From Mucidula mucida (taxonomy: Eukaryota; Basidiomycota; Agaricomycetes; Agaricales; Physalacriaceae), in assembly GCA_015501055.1 (NCBI GenBank), contig JADNYV010000112.1, positions 1-64,000 of the forward strand: a DNA stretch of 64,000 nucleotides, read 5' to 3'. Below the pieces are notes generated by a model. The model had not been told where the DNA came from, did not search any database, and was given only the letters and a program-made list of their open reading frames with translations. Numbering within the stretch: position 1 is the first letter of the stretch; each line of letters starts with the position of its first letter. Position numbers and translations under genes: made by a program. Positions 44,771 to 56,648 of this stretch are shown piece after piece.

Positions 44771-46682
44771 GATGATGAATGATATTCCTGGCATGACGTT
44801 AGGAAAGTTTCCATGTCAGTCAGAGGCAGGAAACGACGAACAAGCGTCAGCGCCACAGTTTAACAGCTCTAAAGCTGGGGGTTAATATCCTTCAAGAAGG
44901 ACGGTGGATCGTGTGATGAGAGCAAAGAGGTGTTGATAGCGAGATATAATCGACAGAGAGGTAGAGAAAGACTCGGTGCGGAGGGGGGTCTTGACAGTCA
45001 GAAGGATAAGTAGTCCTGGAAATTCAGGATCACTACTTTATAGAGCAGGGGCACGTGGATCTTCCCCATTTTGTTACTACCAAATTGGGAAGAGAAGTAA
45101 AACGTAACCCGGACTTGGACAAACCAGTGTACGACGCGTCCTTTGCTCGTTCGACAGGCTTAGAAGTAGTCGATGCATGTGGCGACCCAAAGTCGAAATA
45201 GTGGCTCAGAGATGGAACACATGTGTCAGCATATGCACAACCGAGCATCAATTCCCTGCCTTCCATTTTCTGTGCCTGTGTGGGTTGATTGTTCTTCATA
45301 CAGATTTGGAGTCGATGATGTCCTTGTAGTCTCAATTTGAGCATGATTCGGGTCGAGGATATTCGACATCCGACAACGTCGATCAGATACAAGGACGAGG
45401 CTGACTCTGGTGAGCAGACCACAAGTTGGTTGACATGATTGAAGTAAAAGAAGGGCGGGCCGGCCCGCCGTCGGCAATGTTTGTTTTGTGGCTGTGCTCT
45501 GTATCAGCGCTACGAAACGAACAGTTCAGTATGTACCTGTTATAGAGTATTGGTTTCTTCGTTCTGCGGGTCCAACAGATGTGGCACAAAATAATGTGCC
45601 ATACAGATGCAGTGTGGAATCTCATTTCATTTTGTTCAAAGCAGCTCGTATTAGCGAGGTATTCCTCAGTGATTCCTCGCCGCCGATTCCCTCATCTATG
45701 AGGATTTTTGACGAAATACTGTGGCAACTTGAAGCTGGGAGTGATGAAACGGGCGGAAGCCGAAACTGATACTGTTATCTCGAATGCATGCATGCATGGT
45801 ATCTGTTACCATATTTGCTCATGCTGCCACATATGACACCTATGATGGAACGTTTACTAGCACCGTTTACAGGAACGTCTAGTACGTTTTTCTCCAAGGT
45901 TCATCGACGCAGATAAGTAGCCGACTCTGTCTATGACCTAGAGCAAAACTCTTTCCGGTCGAGCAGTACCGCTCCTTATTCGCCGCCTTTGCCCTGGTAG
46001 GCAAGATTCTCTACGGACTGACTTTATCGCTATTGTGAGGTAAGGTGCAAGCCATCACACGCAGTCAAGAGCGAAACTTTTATCCCAAAGTACTCAGTTC
46101 AATTTTTGTTGCTCGTGATTCCGGTGCGCCGGAAGCGATTCTTCGAGAGGCGAAAAAAGTAGAGGCTTGGGCGCTTGCGTGAGGCTAGAAGACGAAGTAC
46201 TGCCACTAGTACAGTTGCGTTCTATGTACTGCCAGATAATGATACGCCACAAATTGATAACTCACAGAAGTTCATGACCCAAAGGTGATCTTACTGAGAG
46301 ACTATACGTTGCGTTCAACGTCTCCAATTGACACAGCGAACCTATACACAGCTGATGAGGAAGGACGGAGTGGAGTCTAATTTTAGCATACGTTCCCACG
46401 ACCCATGATTCTGTCTCGCGGCTAGACTCTGCATTTCAGCCATCAGCTCTGTTCGTTGTCGTGGCCGCCGTCGTCTCTGTCGTGCTTCCCAGCATCCGTC
46501 GCTCTTTTATAACATAATCACTGCGGCGTAGCTACGCTGCCTAGCGACACTGCATTAACTGGGACGGCGCTCAAGGTGTGCACGACATTGCAGACAAGCA
46601 TTCTGTTCGGCCTTTCTGACTGTCACTCCAAGGATTCCCATTGGATATATTGACAGGCCGCGAAGGAGCGCGTTTCTACGAT
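44771..46682. other. 1.9 kb without a supported gene
   Basis: It contains a GC palindrome (GGCGGGCCGGCCCGCCG, about 45456-45472), an ATGCATGCATGCATG run near 45786 and, at 46375-46483, the inverted copy of the repeat at 20029-20125. Open frames such as 45033-45422 (minus) show no family resemblance. The last part should include the promoter of the GT90 gene. Confidence 0.45.
46375..46483 (-). repeat. Dispersed inverted repeat, partner of 20029-20125
   Basis: Its reverse complement shares GACGGCGGCCACGAC, AACAGAGCTGATGGCTGAAA and GGGAACGTATGCTAAA with the copy beside the GT90 fragment. Confidence 0.55.
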
Positions 46683-48755
46683 ATGAGGAACGACCTTCAT
46701 CACCAGGGAGGCTGGAATCGCCACGGGGGCTATATATTTCTGTTCTGTGTCTTCATTATCTTTGTGCAGCTTGGCCTCTACACGGGGACCAAATCTCACT
46801 CAAAACCGGACACCGAGTCTACCACTAACGTCGGCTTCAGCTCGATATTACCTTCCATAATACACCATCCAATACCGCAACTTATCGAAGACGCGGAGGC
46901 ACAATTCCGGGCAAAATTGGAACGCCAGAGTACCACACTCAAGGCTGCTATTGCAGAATACAAGCGAAGATATAAGAGGTCACCGCCAAAGGGTTTTGAC
47001 CAATGGTGGGAGTTTGCACAGGAAAACAAGCATGTAATGGTAGACGAGTACGACGGTCTATTCGAGGACTTGGAGCCGTTCTGGGCATTATCTGGAGAGG
47101 AAGTCAGAAGGCGATCTATTCAGGTGCGTATCTACAGACCTCTCAATCTCCTCACTAGTAACGCGTTGAATAGGTTGGCAGCCTGCCGTCAATCGACCTT
47201 GTCAGGATACGCGACGGCAAGGTGTCTGTAGTCAATGTCGAAAAGGGCTTTGAAGATTCAGAGGTCAGCGCCCGCGCCCAGGGCTTCGCTCGCATGACCG
47301 ACGAATTCGTACATCTTCTTCCGGACATGGATCTCCCCATTAACGCCAAAGCTGAAGGACGAGTCGTCGTGCCATGGGAAGCGCGGCAATATGCCAATCT
47401 CTCACATTCGGATTCATCTCGTACGGTGGCCGATTAAAATCCGGTGTCCACTACTAATAGTTTGACAGAGGGCATCGAGTCCGTCATTGGTGGGCCCTTT
47501 TATCCGGATTGGAGAGGCGAAGGCAACGTCTGGGAGGCGATACGGCGTACATGCGATCCCTCGTCGCCAGCGCGCCGTTTATTCTCCTCCGTCCGGTCGA
47601 TATTCACTGCCTATCCGAAACCAGGAAGTGAATTTGCTTTCTTGTCGCAAACATCGTCCAATCTCGATCTATGCGCCAAACCACATGCGCATTATCAACA
47701 AGGTCATCTGTTTTCGGACTGGCGGACTATACCTGCGCTCTATCCTGTCTTTAGCCCCGCTAAGGCCAAGGGCTTTATGGATATCCGAATTCCTAGCCAT
47801 TACTATTATGGCAGCACGAAGCGGTATACCTATGGCTGGGATCCTATCAATATGGAATTGAGGGACGTTGATGACATGGAGGTGCGTTGGGAGGAAAAGC
47901 AGGACAAGGTCTTTTGGCGTGGCTCTACGACGGGTGGCGGGAACAATCCTCCAGGTTTCGCGTCTCAGTACCACAGGCATCGCTTCGTCCGGATGGCGTC
48001 ACTCACAGATACTGAGGAGAATAGGACCGTGACCTTCCTAGATCCCTCAGGCAGTCAGTACATTTCTGCGACAGTGTCTGTTGGAGAACTCAACGAGGAC
48101 GTCATTGATGCCGCCTTTGTCACAGCTACTAATCCCAACGCGTACCCCGGAGGGATGGAAGCGTTGAAGAGGGAGCATCGGTTCGGGGACGCTGTGCCAC
48201 TGGGTCGACACTGGGCGTACAAGTATCTTATGGACCTCGATGGCATGGGCTACTCTGGTCGGTTCATGGCGTTCTTGGCTAGCGATTCGGTGCCCGTGAA
48301 GAACACCGTGTATGACGAATACTTTTCGGATTGGATACAACCTTGGTACGGCTTTTTCTCTTTCACGTTTTTTTCATTTGCTCATCTTCGCACAGGGTAC
48401 ACTTCATTCCAATTTCCACCACGTACAAGGAGATATACAATATCGTTTCGTACTTTTCTGGTCCTCCGCCTTCGGTCGTTAAGGCTGCTGGGTTGGAGGA
48501 TGAGACGTCGCTTGCCACCTCTGATTTTGCTTCGCGAGATGGTGATAACCGATTGCGAAGAATAGCAAGGGCTGGGAAGCAGTGGAAGAAACACATGGGG
48601 CGGAAGGAGGACATGCGGAGTACGTGTTTTTTTCTTCTATTGGTGATTGTCTTGTTTTCGCTGACATGGTGCCGATAGTCTATGTCTACCGTTTATGTTT
48701 AGAGTACGCCAGGCTGGTAGCCGATGACCGCGACGCGATGAGTTTGGGAATATAG
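46683..48755 (+). CDS. GT90 family glycosyltransferase (CAP10-like)
   Basis: Type II membrane glycosyltransferase of the secretory pathway; fungal relatives add xylose or other sugars to capsule, wall or lipid acceptors. The start at 46683 gives a short cytosolic tail and anchor YIFLFCVFIIFVQLGLYTG. A stem follows, then YKRRYKRSPPKGFDQWWEFA and LEPFWALSGEEVRRRSI, a family hallmark. Catalytic-half motifs are FYPDWRGEGNVWEAIRRTCD, VFWRGSTTGG, HRFVRMASL, WAYKYLMDLDGMGYSGRFMA, FLASDSVPVKNTVYDEYFSD and a C-terminal AGKQWKKHMGRKEDMR. The final exon ends in LVADDRDAMSLGI at 48755. No internal defect was seen. A short relic of a related gene lies at 19660-19985. Confidence 0.9.
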
Positions 48756-49523
48756 ATCATCATGCGAACTTTATATAGCTTAATACAGACTTACTTTTAC
48801 ATAGTACTCACCACCGTTGTACCTATAGACGTTCAGTCGATATTCCTGACCGCGATGTTTGGGCAGTTTATCACCGTGAACTTTGAAAGGCTGTTTCTCA
48901 AAAAGGTATACAGAACATCAACGACTGTAGCTTAGCGGTAAAGCACAATACAATCAACCAATGATCTTTGAATGCCTGTTCGACTCAGGCCAGTCGTATA
49001 CATATAATGCTCGAATGCCCATGCTTTTTGCCGAGTACGCTTCCAGACTCATAGGATGGTCGTGCCAGAGGTGTTCAATGTTAGGATTGACCCGGAGGCC
49101 TTTTAGACGCTTAAGGCACGTGATGTGGCGCACGGTCCTCATTCCGCGCTTCTTTCGCCACCCTCAGTTTTACAAGCAACAGTGCGCCATCGCGCGAGAC
49201 TTCCTTGCGTCTAGGAAGGATTTTGCAACCCTTACCATTCCAAATTCACCAAATTCCTGATTGCGAGTGGCATTTGAGTGCCCTCAATGAGCTCTTGAGG
49301 TGCTACGTGGTGGTACTTATCTCCCGATTGGGCCACTACCGTTGCCACTTCTCAGACAACACAGCCGCATGTCTATTCACGACCTTTCTATGTACGCCAC
49401 AGACAATGTCAAATAGGAATGCTGGATGCACAGTATGTCCACTGTCTACTACTTGAGTCCTTGCTGAACAACACCGTTCTGTCTCCGTTTTCCGACGGTC
49501 AAAGACGACTGAACAGAGTGTAG
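48742..49523 (+). repeat. 0.8 kb tandem repeat, unit 1
   Basis: Starts inside the last codons of GT90 (AGTTTGGGAATATAGATCAT) and is repeated from about 49526. Shared blocks include the tRNA-like gene, GCACGTGATGTGGCGCACGGTCCTC, and a CTTCCTTGCGTCTAG block. Units have diverged by indels and substitutions. Confidence 0.75.
48921..48997 (+). tRNA. tRNA-like gene 1 (isotype not assignable)
   Basis: A 7 bp acceptor stem ACGACTG/CAGTCGT pairs perfectly. The D arm is GCTT-AGCGGTA-AAGC (A-box like) and the T arm GCCTG-TTCGACT-CAGGC is perfect with a consensus B box (GTTCGACTC). The anticodon region (28 nt) is 5-6 nt too long and pairs weakly (CAA/TTG), with no proper U33. It may be an intron-bearing tRNA, a decayed tRNA or a tRNA-derived SINE head. 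Confidence 0.5.
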
Positions 49524-50328
49524 ACCAAGTTTGGGAATATAGATCATTATGCGAACTTTTTACAGCTTAATACAGACGTAGTTATACATAGTACTGGCCA
49601 CTGCGTTGTACCTATAGAAAGAGAACCGTTCAGTCGATTTCTGACAGCATTGTTTGGGCAGTTTATCAACGTGAATTTTGTGTGTGTGTTTATAAGATAA
49701 TAGGTATGCTAAATCTGCAACGACTGTAGCTTAGCGGTAAAGCACAAAACAATCAACAATGATCTTTGAATGCCTGTTCGACTCAGGCCAGTCGTATCCA
49801 TGTGATATTCGAGCCCTCTGTTTTTGTCGAGTACGCCTCCAGAATCCAGACTCATAGGATAGTGCAGTAAGCCTGTTATTACGGACGTGGAGGCCTTTAA
49901 GGCTTTACTGCTTCAGTCTTGGAACCATAGTAACGATTTCAATACCGGCACGTGATGTGGCGCACGGTCCTCGCCGCCACCCTCAGTTTTACGAACGGCA
50001 GTGCGCCACTGTCAGGCGAGGCTTCCTTGCGTCTAGCAAGGATTCTGCAACTTATACCATTCCAGAGTCACCATTGTTCTGAGGGGCGTTCAAATTGCGA
50101 GTGGCGTTCAAGTGCCCTCTTGAGGTGTCATATGGTGGTCTCTCCCGGATGAATTGCCACTTCTCAGACGACACAGCCATATGTCTATCCTCGACTCTTC
50201 TACAGCCAAAGTCAAACTGGACATCTTGACCAACTTGGATGCACAGTATGTCCGCTGCCTACTACACGAGTCCTTGCTGATCAAAGAGGACATTTGTTCA
50301 AGACGACTGAAGAGAGTGTAGACCAAGA
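49524..50328 (+). repeat. 0.8 kb tandem repeat, unit 2
   Basis: Second copy of the 48742-49523 unit. Each unit ends with GACGACTGAA(C/G)AGAGTGTAGACCAAG (near 49503-49528 and 50302-50329), which defines the repeat period. Confidence 0.75.
49720..49795 (+). tRNA. tRNA-like gene 2
   Basis: Copy of 48921-48997 with identical acceptor, D and T arms. Two differences lie in the anticodon region (CAATA to CAAAA and one base fewer). Conservation of the pairing arms with drift confined to the middle suggests a recent common origin. Confidence 0.5.
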
Positions 50329-50996
50329 ATACTGTGGTGTGAGTTTACATACCAGCGCTGGTATGATCATTCTCTGCTCCGAGTCTCATCTGTTTCTATT
50401 TCTAGTTCATCGCATCTCTACTCCTAACAATCAGTTTCAGCAAGCCGATGAGTGCTTCTACCCAACCGCGGCTAAATGACCGAGCGCTGCCATTCTTCTA
50501 GTCGGGGCAAGTGAACACCTATTACATTTGCATCATGGTGGCTAACAAGTGTGAGTTTGCTTTTTCACAATGTGAACTGATGTCAGGTGAAGCTCGTCGT
50601 TTTCATTGCAATTGCTCCCCCACCTCCAAACCCAGCAATCAACGTTAATCACTGGCCGAAGATTCTGTTCGAGCATTGGGAATTGGGCCGCCGCGTCTAT
50701 GCTGGCGATTGGACTGATGCGGTGCCAGATGTGTCCGGGTGAATACCGAATTTCGACAGATGCGTTCGTCCCCGACAAAGCTACTCGTGCTGCTTTTAAA
50801 CCTTCCTAAGCTTCTTTCATCGACGACACCGAAGATGCAAGCGTTTCGGAGGAGTATCATCCTTGCGTGGAGAGTCGACCGGAACACCTAATGCTGATTA
50901 GTACCCATAATCCATTCAATGAATGTCTCCTGCAATGTCTCTACAGAACGTCGAAATCCATATCGAGCCCGTTAACAGTACAGCCTTCGCCGAGAG
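50329..50996. other. No supported gene
   Basis: Short unrelated frames only; it joins the 0.8 kb repeats to the 6 kb duplication. Confidence 0.4.
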
Positions 50997-51152
50997 TCGT
51001 GCCGACGATGTTGGAGGAGGTAGATAGATTCCCATTTTACTTGCAGTGAGCAGTCACGAAAGACAGTGGGCCATAGAGGTACCGGCGAACATAGTGTATC
51101 ATCGTTCAGTACGAAGTCGTGAAAACATCGTTTTAGATCCGTCACGTCTGCC

Positions 51153-52424
51153 TTACGCGCCATATCTGAAGTCTAACCAACGGCATAAACGTTCCATCGT
51201 GGCAGGGTAGACATCGTTTAGCCAAGCGACGATATCTCGCAATTCCTTCCCTTTACCAAAGCTTCGTAGTAGTCTCCATTCTTGAATCGCACGTACTGTT
51301 ATGAACACATCTGTCAAGCCATATGATTGAAAAATGTAGTCGTCTCGTACCTCTTCGAAAACAGAATCCAAACGGGCGCCTTCCACAGGGGAATCTAACC
51401 AGATGATGCCCTCCCATGCGAATTCGGAACTTGAAGGTCCATCATAGACGAGCCACGGTGGCGATGAAGCTACCAAAATGGCGGGCTGTAGTAGATGTAG
51501 TTCCCAGTCAATGACCGCCGAAATGCGACCATCCGATTGTATGAGGATGTTCTGATTGTTCATGTCGTCGTGACATAAAACGCAGCGCCGGAGAGATGGC
51601 GAAGAAATGGATCGCATGGCAGAGGAAGCTCGGGATTGCAACATCGAGAGGATGTTGTGATGCCGCGTCTTGTCGTGATCCGAGATCGCCTGGCGGTCAA
51701 TCCATTGCCGCTTATTCGCGAAAAGAAAGTTGACGTAGTCCTCAAGCGAGCTGAAGACCTCATGGCAGAAAACCCGTTCACAGGTATAGTTTGCCTCGGC
51801 ATACGAAATCAAAGGCACTACAGTGAGATCATCTGCTTCCCCAGGCAATGTACCGCCAATCTTTTGGGGAACTTCGAAGTCGAACAACTGTAGACAAATG
51901 TCAGCGAATGACAAGACGCAACGTTCCTGAAAGAATTATTTCAATGTGTGGTCACGAAATGAGGGGAAAATACAGCACCTTTCCTTTGGTATCGAGTAGT
52001 CCAAATGAATTGAGTAGAATAGTCCCGGGCATGTGTTGCATTACTATGAAATTGACGGGTTCGTCTTCAGAGGCGGGGTGGACTAAGTAAACTTCTGGTA
52101 CGGGGACCGTAGACACGTTGCGCAAAAACTTCATAATGCTAACCTCTCCAGAGAATCGCTGGAGCTTTCATTGTTCATCCACGTCTCCCGCAACAGGACG
52201 GCTGACGCGTATAATGACTTGAGTGTTGTTCGTCAGTAGAGCGTCTAACCTACGTTCAAGTTCAAAAATCGTGTTTTTGGAACGCGTTTGAGTAATTACC
52301 GTATTCATCTCGAACGATCGCAGGCGCGTAGATAGAATTCCCTGACCAAGGCCCTTTGAAACCATTGGCAGCCAGGCAGCCACTTTGGATTCCGAATCCT
52401 GGCAGTCCACCCAGTCTTCGAGAC
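51153..52424 (-). pseudogene. APH-fold phosphotransferase A1 (aminoglycoside phosphotransferase/choline kinase-like)
   Basis: The C-terminal half is well preserved: ADICLQLFDFEVPQKIGGTL, the Brenner motif CHDDMNNQNILI, IDWELHLLQPAILVASSPPW and MERLCRWLDFRYGA before the stop at 51153. Upstream, VSTVPVPEVYLVHPASEDEP and IVMQHMPGTILLNSFGLLD are separate exons. The gene lacks the first coding exon found in its duplicate, and TGA replaces Trp at 52168-52170. Family members phosphorylate small hydroxyl metabolites; this copy should be inactive. Confidence 0.85.
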
Positions 52425-52628
52425 ATTCGGGCGTCTACCCATGACAGTCAGCGTCGAAGAAGGATCAAGATGGCGAAGAAGACACTGACCTTGAACGAGA
52501 TGAAGAGGAGACGAGTTGAAGTTTTAGTGGTCAGGTGTCTTAAATTTTGTGCTTCTGCCCTGAGCCAAACATCAACAACTTGGCTTTGTTCGCGTCGCGT
52601 CGCGGAAACAAATTTTCTGCAACGAACC

Positions 52629-52728
52629 ATGTCTTCTGTACGAAGACTTTCTCTAGCTCTCATAATGGGGCTGGTGACACTGCCAGTTATATACGCGCGG
52701 TACAAGCACATAAACCTTCGTTCCAAGG

Positions 52729-52759
<31 letters not shown>

Positions 52760-54980
52760 CCAATTTTATACTCTTGCGTACAGCAGTACATGTTCGAGTC
52801 TTTCTACGTAGCTATATATCAATGGCATGTTTGTGGCTCCTGCTTCTTCCTCTATTCTGCTCGAGCACCCGAAGGGTGCTCAGGATGGCCGGGTTACGAC
52901 AATCCTATTCCCGTGTAGATGTGTCGCGGGTTATCTCGAGTGCGTTTCGGCTGATGCGTGAAATCAGAACATGGCGTTCTGGAATGGGTCTCGTGTGGCA
53001 GCATGTGGACGGGGAGGTAATCGCGGCTGTTGTACGGGTGTGAAGTCTGTGGTGAAGCGTGCTGTGTCGGAGACAAATTGTATCAGATGTGGGATGTTCT
53101 TTGGTTCGGCAAGATGTGACAGCTTGAGCTCGTTGGCTTTGGGTTTAACGCGTCGTATAAGGCGCTCGCGATGCTCACGATGAGCCGGGCAGCGTAAGAG
53201 GTAGTGAAAGACGTCTTCTTTGTGGTAACGGCAGGAGGGGCATTCTGCGGAATCGACTTTGCGGATTCTGTGGAGATGTGCGTTAAGGGGGGCGTGTCCC
53301 GTTCGAAGCTGGGTGATGAGGGAAGCGACTCGGCGTGAGAGGGGCTCGATAAGGTTTGTGTACCTCTTGCCGAGCGTGATGGCATCTGCCGCGTGGATGT
53401 GTTTGAACTTTGTTCGCCTCTCTGATGTTCGCCATCTCTTTTTCGCTACTGTCTGCAACTTTTGCTGAAAGACGCGTTTGACGGCCGTCGCGCTAGCCGG
53501 TAGCGGCTTGCGAAATATGCGCGGCAATTGTGCTCTGTCCGTTGACGCTATCGGATCCTCTGCTGCCTTTTTTGCCTCCTGGTCCGCTGCCTCGTTCCCT
53601 GGTATATCCAGATGAGCCGGTACCCAACGCATCTCGATGCGTATTCCGGGGTGTTTCCTCTGGACATCGTCGACCGCTTTGTGGAACCGTTCCAAGGCTA
53701 GTCCACGGTCTGACACTGTAACTGTGTGAAGCTGATATACCATGTAGCTGCCTAAAACCATAAGTGAATGGCGCAGTCCTGGTGAGAAAGACCATGAGGA
53801 CTTTGAGAACATATGGAATCTGCTAGGTCCTTTGCTAGCCAAACATGGATGGACGTCGTGGTCCTGGCGCGGCTTTTGCATGCTTCGACCTCCCGGTGGT
53901 GGGCCAGGCTCCCTTCCAAACGCAAACGGCTACATTTATGCGGGGTCTTCTAATGGCCTTTCTCACTTCGAAGTCGATAGGATCGAAATCTGGCAGTATG
54001 TGGTACGCGTCTCATATCGAGTACTTGAGCTCTTTTTCAACTTGTTTCACGTTAGAATCCATTGAATCGTGCCGTACGCAGTCACGAAGGACGCGATGCA
54101 GTGTGTAGACTCATCGTCGTGGGAAAGGAAGGCTGGAATGCTCTTGATGCACTGCGCAGGTTGGCCACAGGCCCTGATACGCTTCTGTTCGAGAACCACG
54201 TACTACCCATGCTTCAAGAGATACACTTCCAGGACATTATTCTTGGTGTTTTTCCGATGACTGGGCTACCTATGTCTTGGCTTTATGGAGACGACGCTCT
54301 AGCTGGAACGGACAGTTCGGTTGGCGATCTCATGGACATGTTCCTGCAGGCGCTTGAGGCAAGCTTGCGTAATCTACATTAGTCTTGAATACTTACAAAG
54401 GCTGAGCAGGCACTCGAGTTCATTCATAGTAAACGCGTAGCGCATCGTGTAAGGCCTAAGAGTTCACCACCATATATTCTCTTACTCTTCTTATAGGACG
54501 CGTTTCATTGCAACTTCCTTGTTGAGTGGCAGCCGAACTCTCTGCGCCGTATGGAAATCCCAACAAGTCGTCCTCGCGTATTCCTCATTGATTTCGAGAC
54601 TGCCATCTCGTTTCCTGAAACGCTTCCTTACGATGAATGTCTTTGTACGAGCATGCCGTTTGCAGACATGGACTCATACGCCCAGCCAATACCCAATATA
54701 GTCTTGAGCGGGCAGCCGTACAGTCCATTCTTGCTTGACCTTTTCCAGGTGACCTTCAAATTCCGCTTCATGACGGTAGGTGAAGAAGACTTGAACCTCT
54801 TTACATTTGCTAACGGCCATTTAGACTTCTATCAAAGCACTTGACGATCTTCTCCCTGTTCTCGTAACGGAAGGAACGGTGGCGGCAGCGCACAAGGCCC
54901 TGAAGAACACTCTAGGTGCCCTCACGCCGAAGTCCCTACTGATACGACCGACATACGTCGACCCGCCAAGTTCTAGCTGA
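52629..54980 (+). pseudogene. FunK1-like kinase-fold gene K1, split by a LINE
   Basis: Equivalent of the intact K2 gene at 59882. The start (52629) and N-terminal anchor are present, but exon 1 is cut after NLRSKA by a 957 bp LINE (52731-53687). The remainder (53700-54980) is nearly identical to K2, including VRSHEGRDAVCRLIVVGKEG, the spliced HRD-AFHCNFLVEW catalytic loop, LIDFETAISFP and the C-terminal TPKSLLIRPTYVDPPSSS. Without the first exon it is probably silent or yields an unanchored product. Confidence 0.8.
52731..53687 (-). mobile_element. 5'-truncated non-LTR retrotransposon (RNase H-bearing LINE)
   Basis: On the minus strand the element ends in a ~28 nt poly(A) (poly(T) at 52731-52758). 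It is flanked by the 12 bp duplication CGTTCCAAGGCT (52719-52730, 53688-53699). The other 6 kb copy has a single CGTTCCAAGGCT at the same point, giving the empty site. Coding content is the C-terminus of a LINE ORF2: RNase H (WVPAHLDIPGNEAADQEAKK), then a terminal cysteine/histidine knuckle (CPSCRYHKEDVFHYLLRC), stopping near 52966. Reverse transcriptase and endonuclease are missing, as expected for 5' truncation. Confidence 0.92.
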
Positions 54981-55313
54981 ACCACAACGCAAACGCAAGG
55001 CGCACTTGTCGTTATTACTATCACTGTGTTCGTGTAACTAGCGCGCTTGGATTATATTGACGTGATTTCGATAATCGCACGCATCTAGAAATCGTTTGTT
55101 TAGTGTGGAGCGTGCGGCAAACGAAGCGCCTTTCGGACGTTCAAGGCTCCGATTCTACTAGTAAAGGCTTGAGTTGCGTATTACTGTCACGCTGCGTTCG
55201 GGCACGGTGCGCTAGAATTTCATGATGCCAACTTGGATGGCGGCAACATCCGAAGTAAATTATAGTACCCCATTGAGGCACGCCATCAATAGTAGGACTT
55301 GCCTCCTTCAAGC
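54981..55313. other. Intergenic gap in unit 1
   Basis: 333 bp, identical in the second unit (61265-61597); presumably 3' end of K1 and promoter of APH-B1. Confidence 0.5.
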
Positions 55314-56648
55314 ATGTCCGACTCTGAACATGCTCTCGTGCCGTACTGGGACCGGGAGGGCGTCATGGTCCGCCTTGAAGGCGTTCCTGAGTCGATCGAA
55401 GGCGACGTACACTTTGATTCACAGCAGGGAAACGTGCTTTCAATCGTGGAAAGCTATCTCGACCAGAAGATTATTGCTACACGAACTCGTGCTGTAGGCT
55501 TGAATACTGTAGGTTCAATCATGTTGGGGTCCATGGACCGACTCCCGAGTTGTTTGTCTTTACAGGCGCGCTTGTCTGACAACACTCAAGTTATTTTGCG
55601 CGTCAGTCGCCCTTTTGAGGATGACAGGGACAAGGAGCGGAAAATGCAGCGATATACTGGCGAAATCGGCATTATGCGATTTCTGCGACGCCTCTCGACC
55701 ATTCCTGTACCGGAAATTTATGCTGTCCATTCTGCCTCTGAGGCTGAGCCGTTCAATTTCATCGTCATGCAGCTCATGCCGGGTACCACGCTCTTGAACG
55801 GATTCGGACTCCTTGATACTGATGCAAAGGTACTTAATTTCTGTCATCGACGACCTTTTGACGTCGCGCTCGGCGTTATAGGAAAGATGTATCTTAACCT
55901 ACGCAGACATCTGCTTACAACTATTCGACATCGAGGTTCCACAAGTCATTGCAAGCACTGTGTCCGCGGATGGCGGAAATTCTTTGACTGTTGTACCAAT
56001 CAAATACCTTAAAACCAGCGCTGTCTGTCATGCGGTATTCTCCTCGCTCGAAGAACACATGACTTTCCTGTTTGAGAGCAAGCGACTTTGGCTTGAACGA
56101 CAAGCGCTGTCCATCGACGAGAAAGCGCGTCAAGGCAGCCTTCTTTCCCTGTTACAGGTTCGAGCTGTGCCTATCATGCAGTCGACTGCTTCGCCGAGTC
56201 TCCGACACTGTGTTCTGTGCCATGATGACTTGAATGAGCAGAACATCCTCATACATCCGACGGATGGTAATATTTCGGCTGTGCTTGACTGGGAGTACCA
56301 TTAAATACAACCCGTTATCCTGGCTGTTAGCTCGCCTCCATGGCTCAAGTACGAGGGCACCCTCAGTCCGTATACGACCGATGGATACAACTTTTGGTTA
56401 GAAAGTCCGGCGGAGAGTGCCCGCTTGAATGTTCTATTTGAAGAGGTACTTGATTTTCTTCAGCGTGTACTTGTAAAGCTTGACAAGGCATGGTCTAGTA
56501 TGTGAAATTGAGAAACATAGAGTTTTATGAAGCTTTGATAGCGGGTCGAAAACTGAGAGAGATCGTGGATTGGGTAAACGACTGTAAGCAGAGGGCCATG
56601 CAACGGCTAGAGCTCTGGCTAGACTTTACGAAAGACGCCTGGGATTGA
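55314..56648 (+). pseudogene. APH-fold phosphotransferase B1
   Basis: The start at 55314 gives MSDSEHALVPYWDREGVMVR. Following exons carry LSDNTQVILRVSRPFEDDRD, EIGIMRFLRRLSTIPVPEIY, FIVMQLMPGTTLLNGFGLLD, FSSLEEHMTFLFESKRLWLE and the Brenner motif CHDDLNEQNILIH, then LDWEYH. A TAA at 56302-56304 follows at once, while the same frame continues with IQPVILAVSSPPWLKYEG, so the stop is premature. The last exon would end in LDFTKDAWD at 56648. It is paralogous to APH-A. The protein would end just after the metal-binding DWE, without the C-terminal lobe. Confidence 0.82.

Noticed and set aside
45033..45422. 129-codon minus ORF
   Set aside because: No domain, no splice support, low-complexity surroundings.
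45786..45800. ATGCATGCATGCATG palindromic run as a regulatory site
   Set aside because: Simple repeat in a gene-free stretch; nothing ties it to a promoter.
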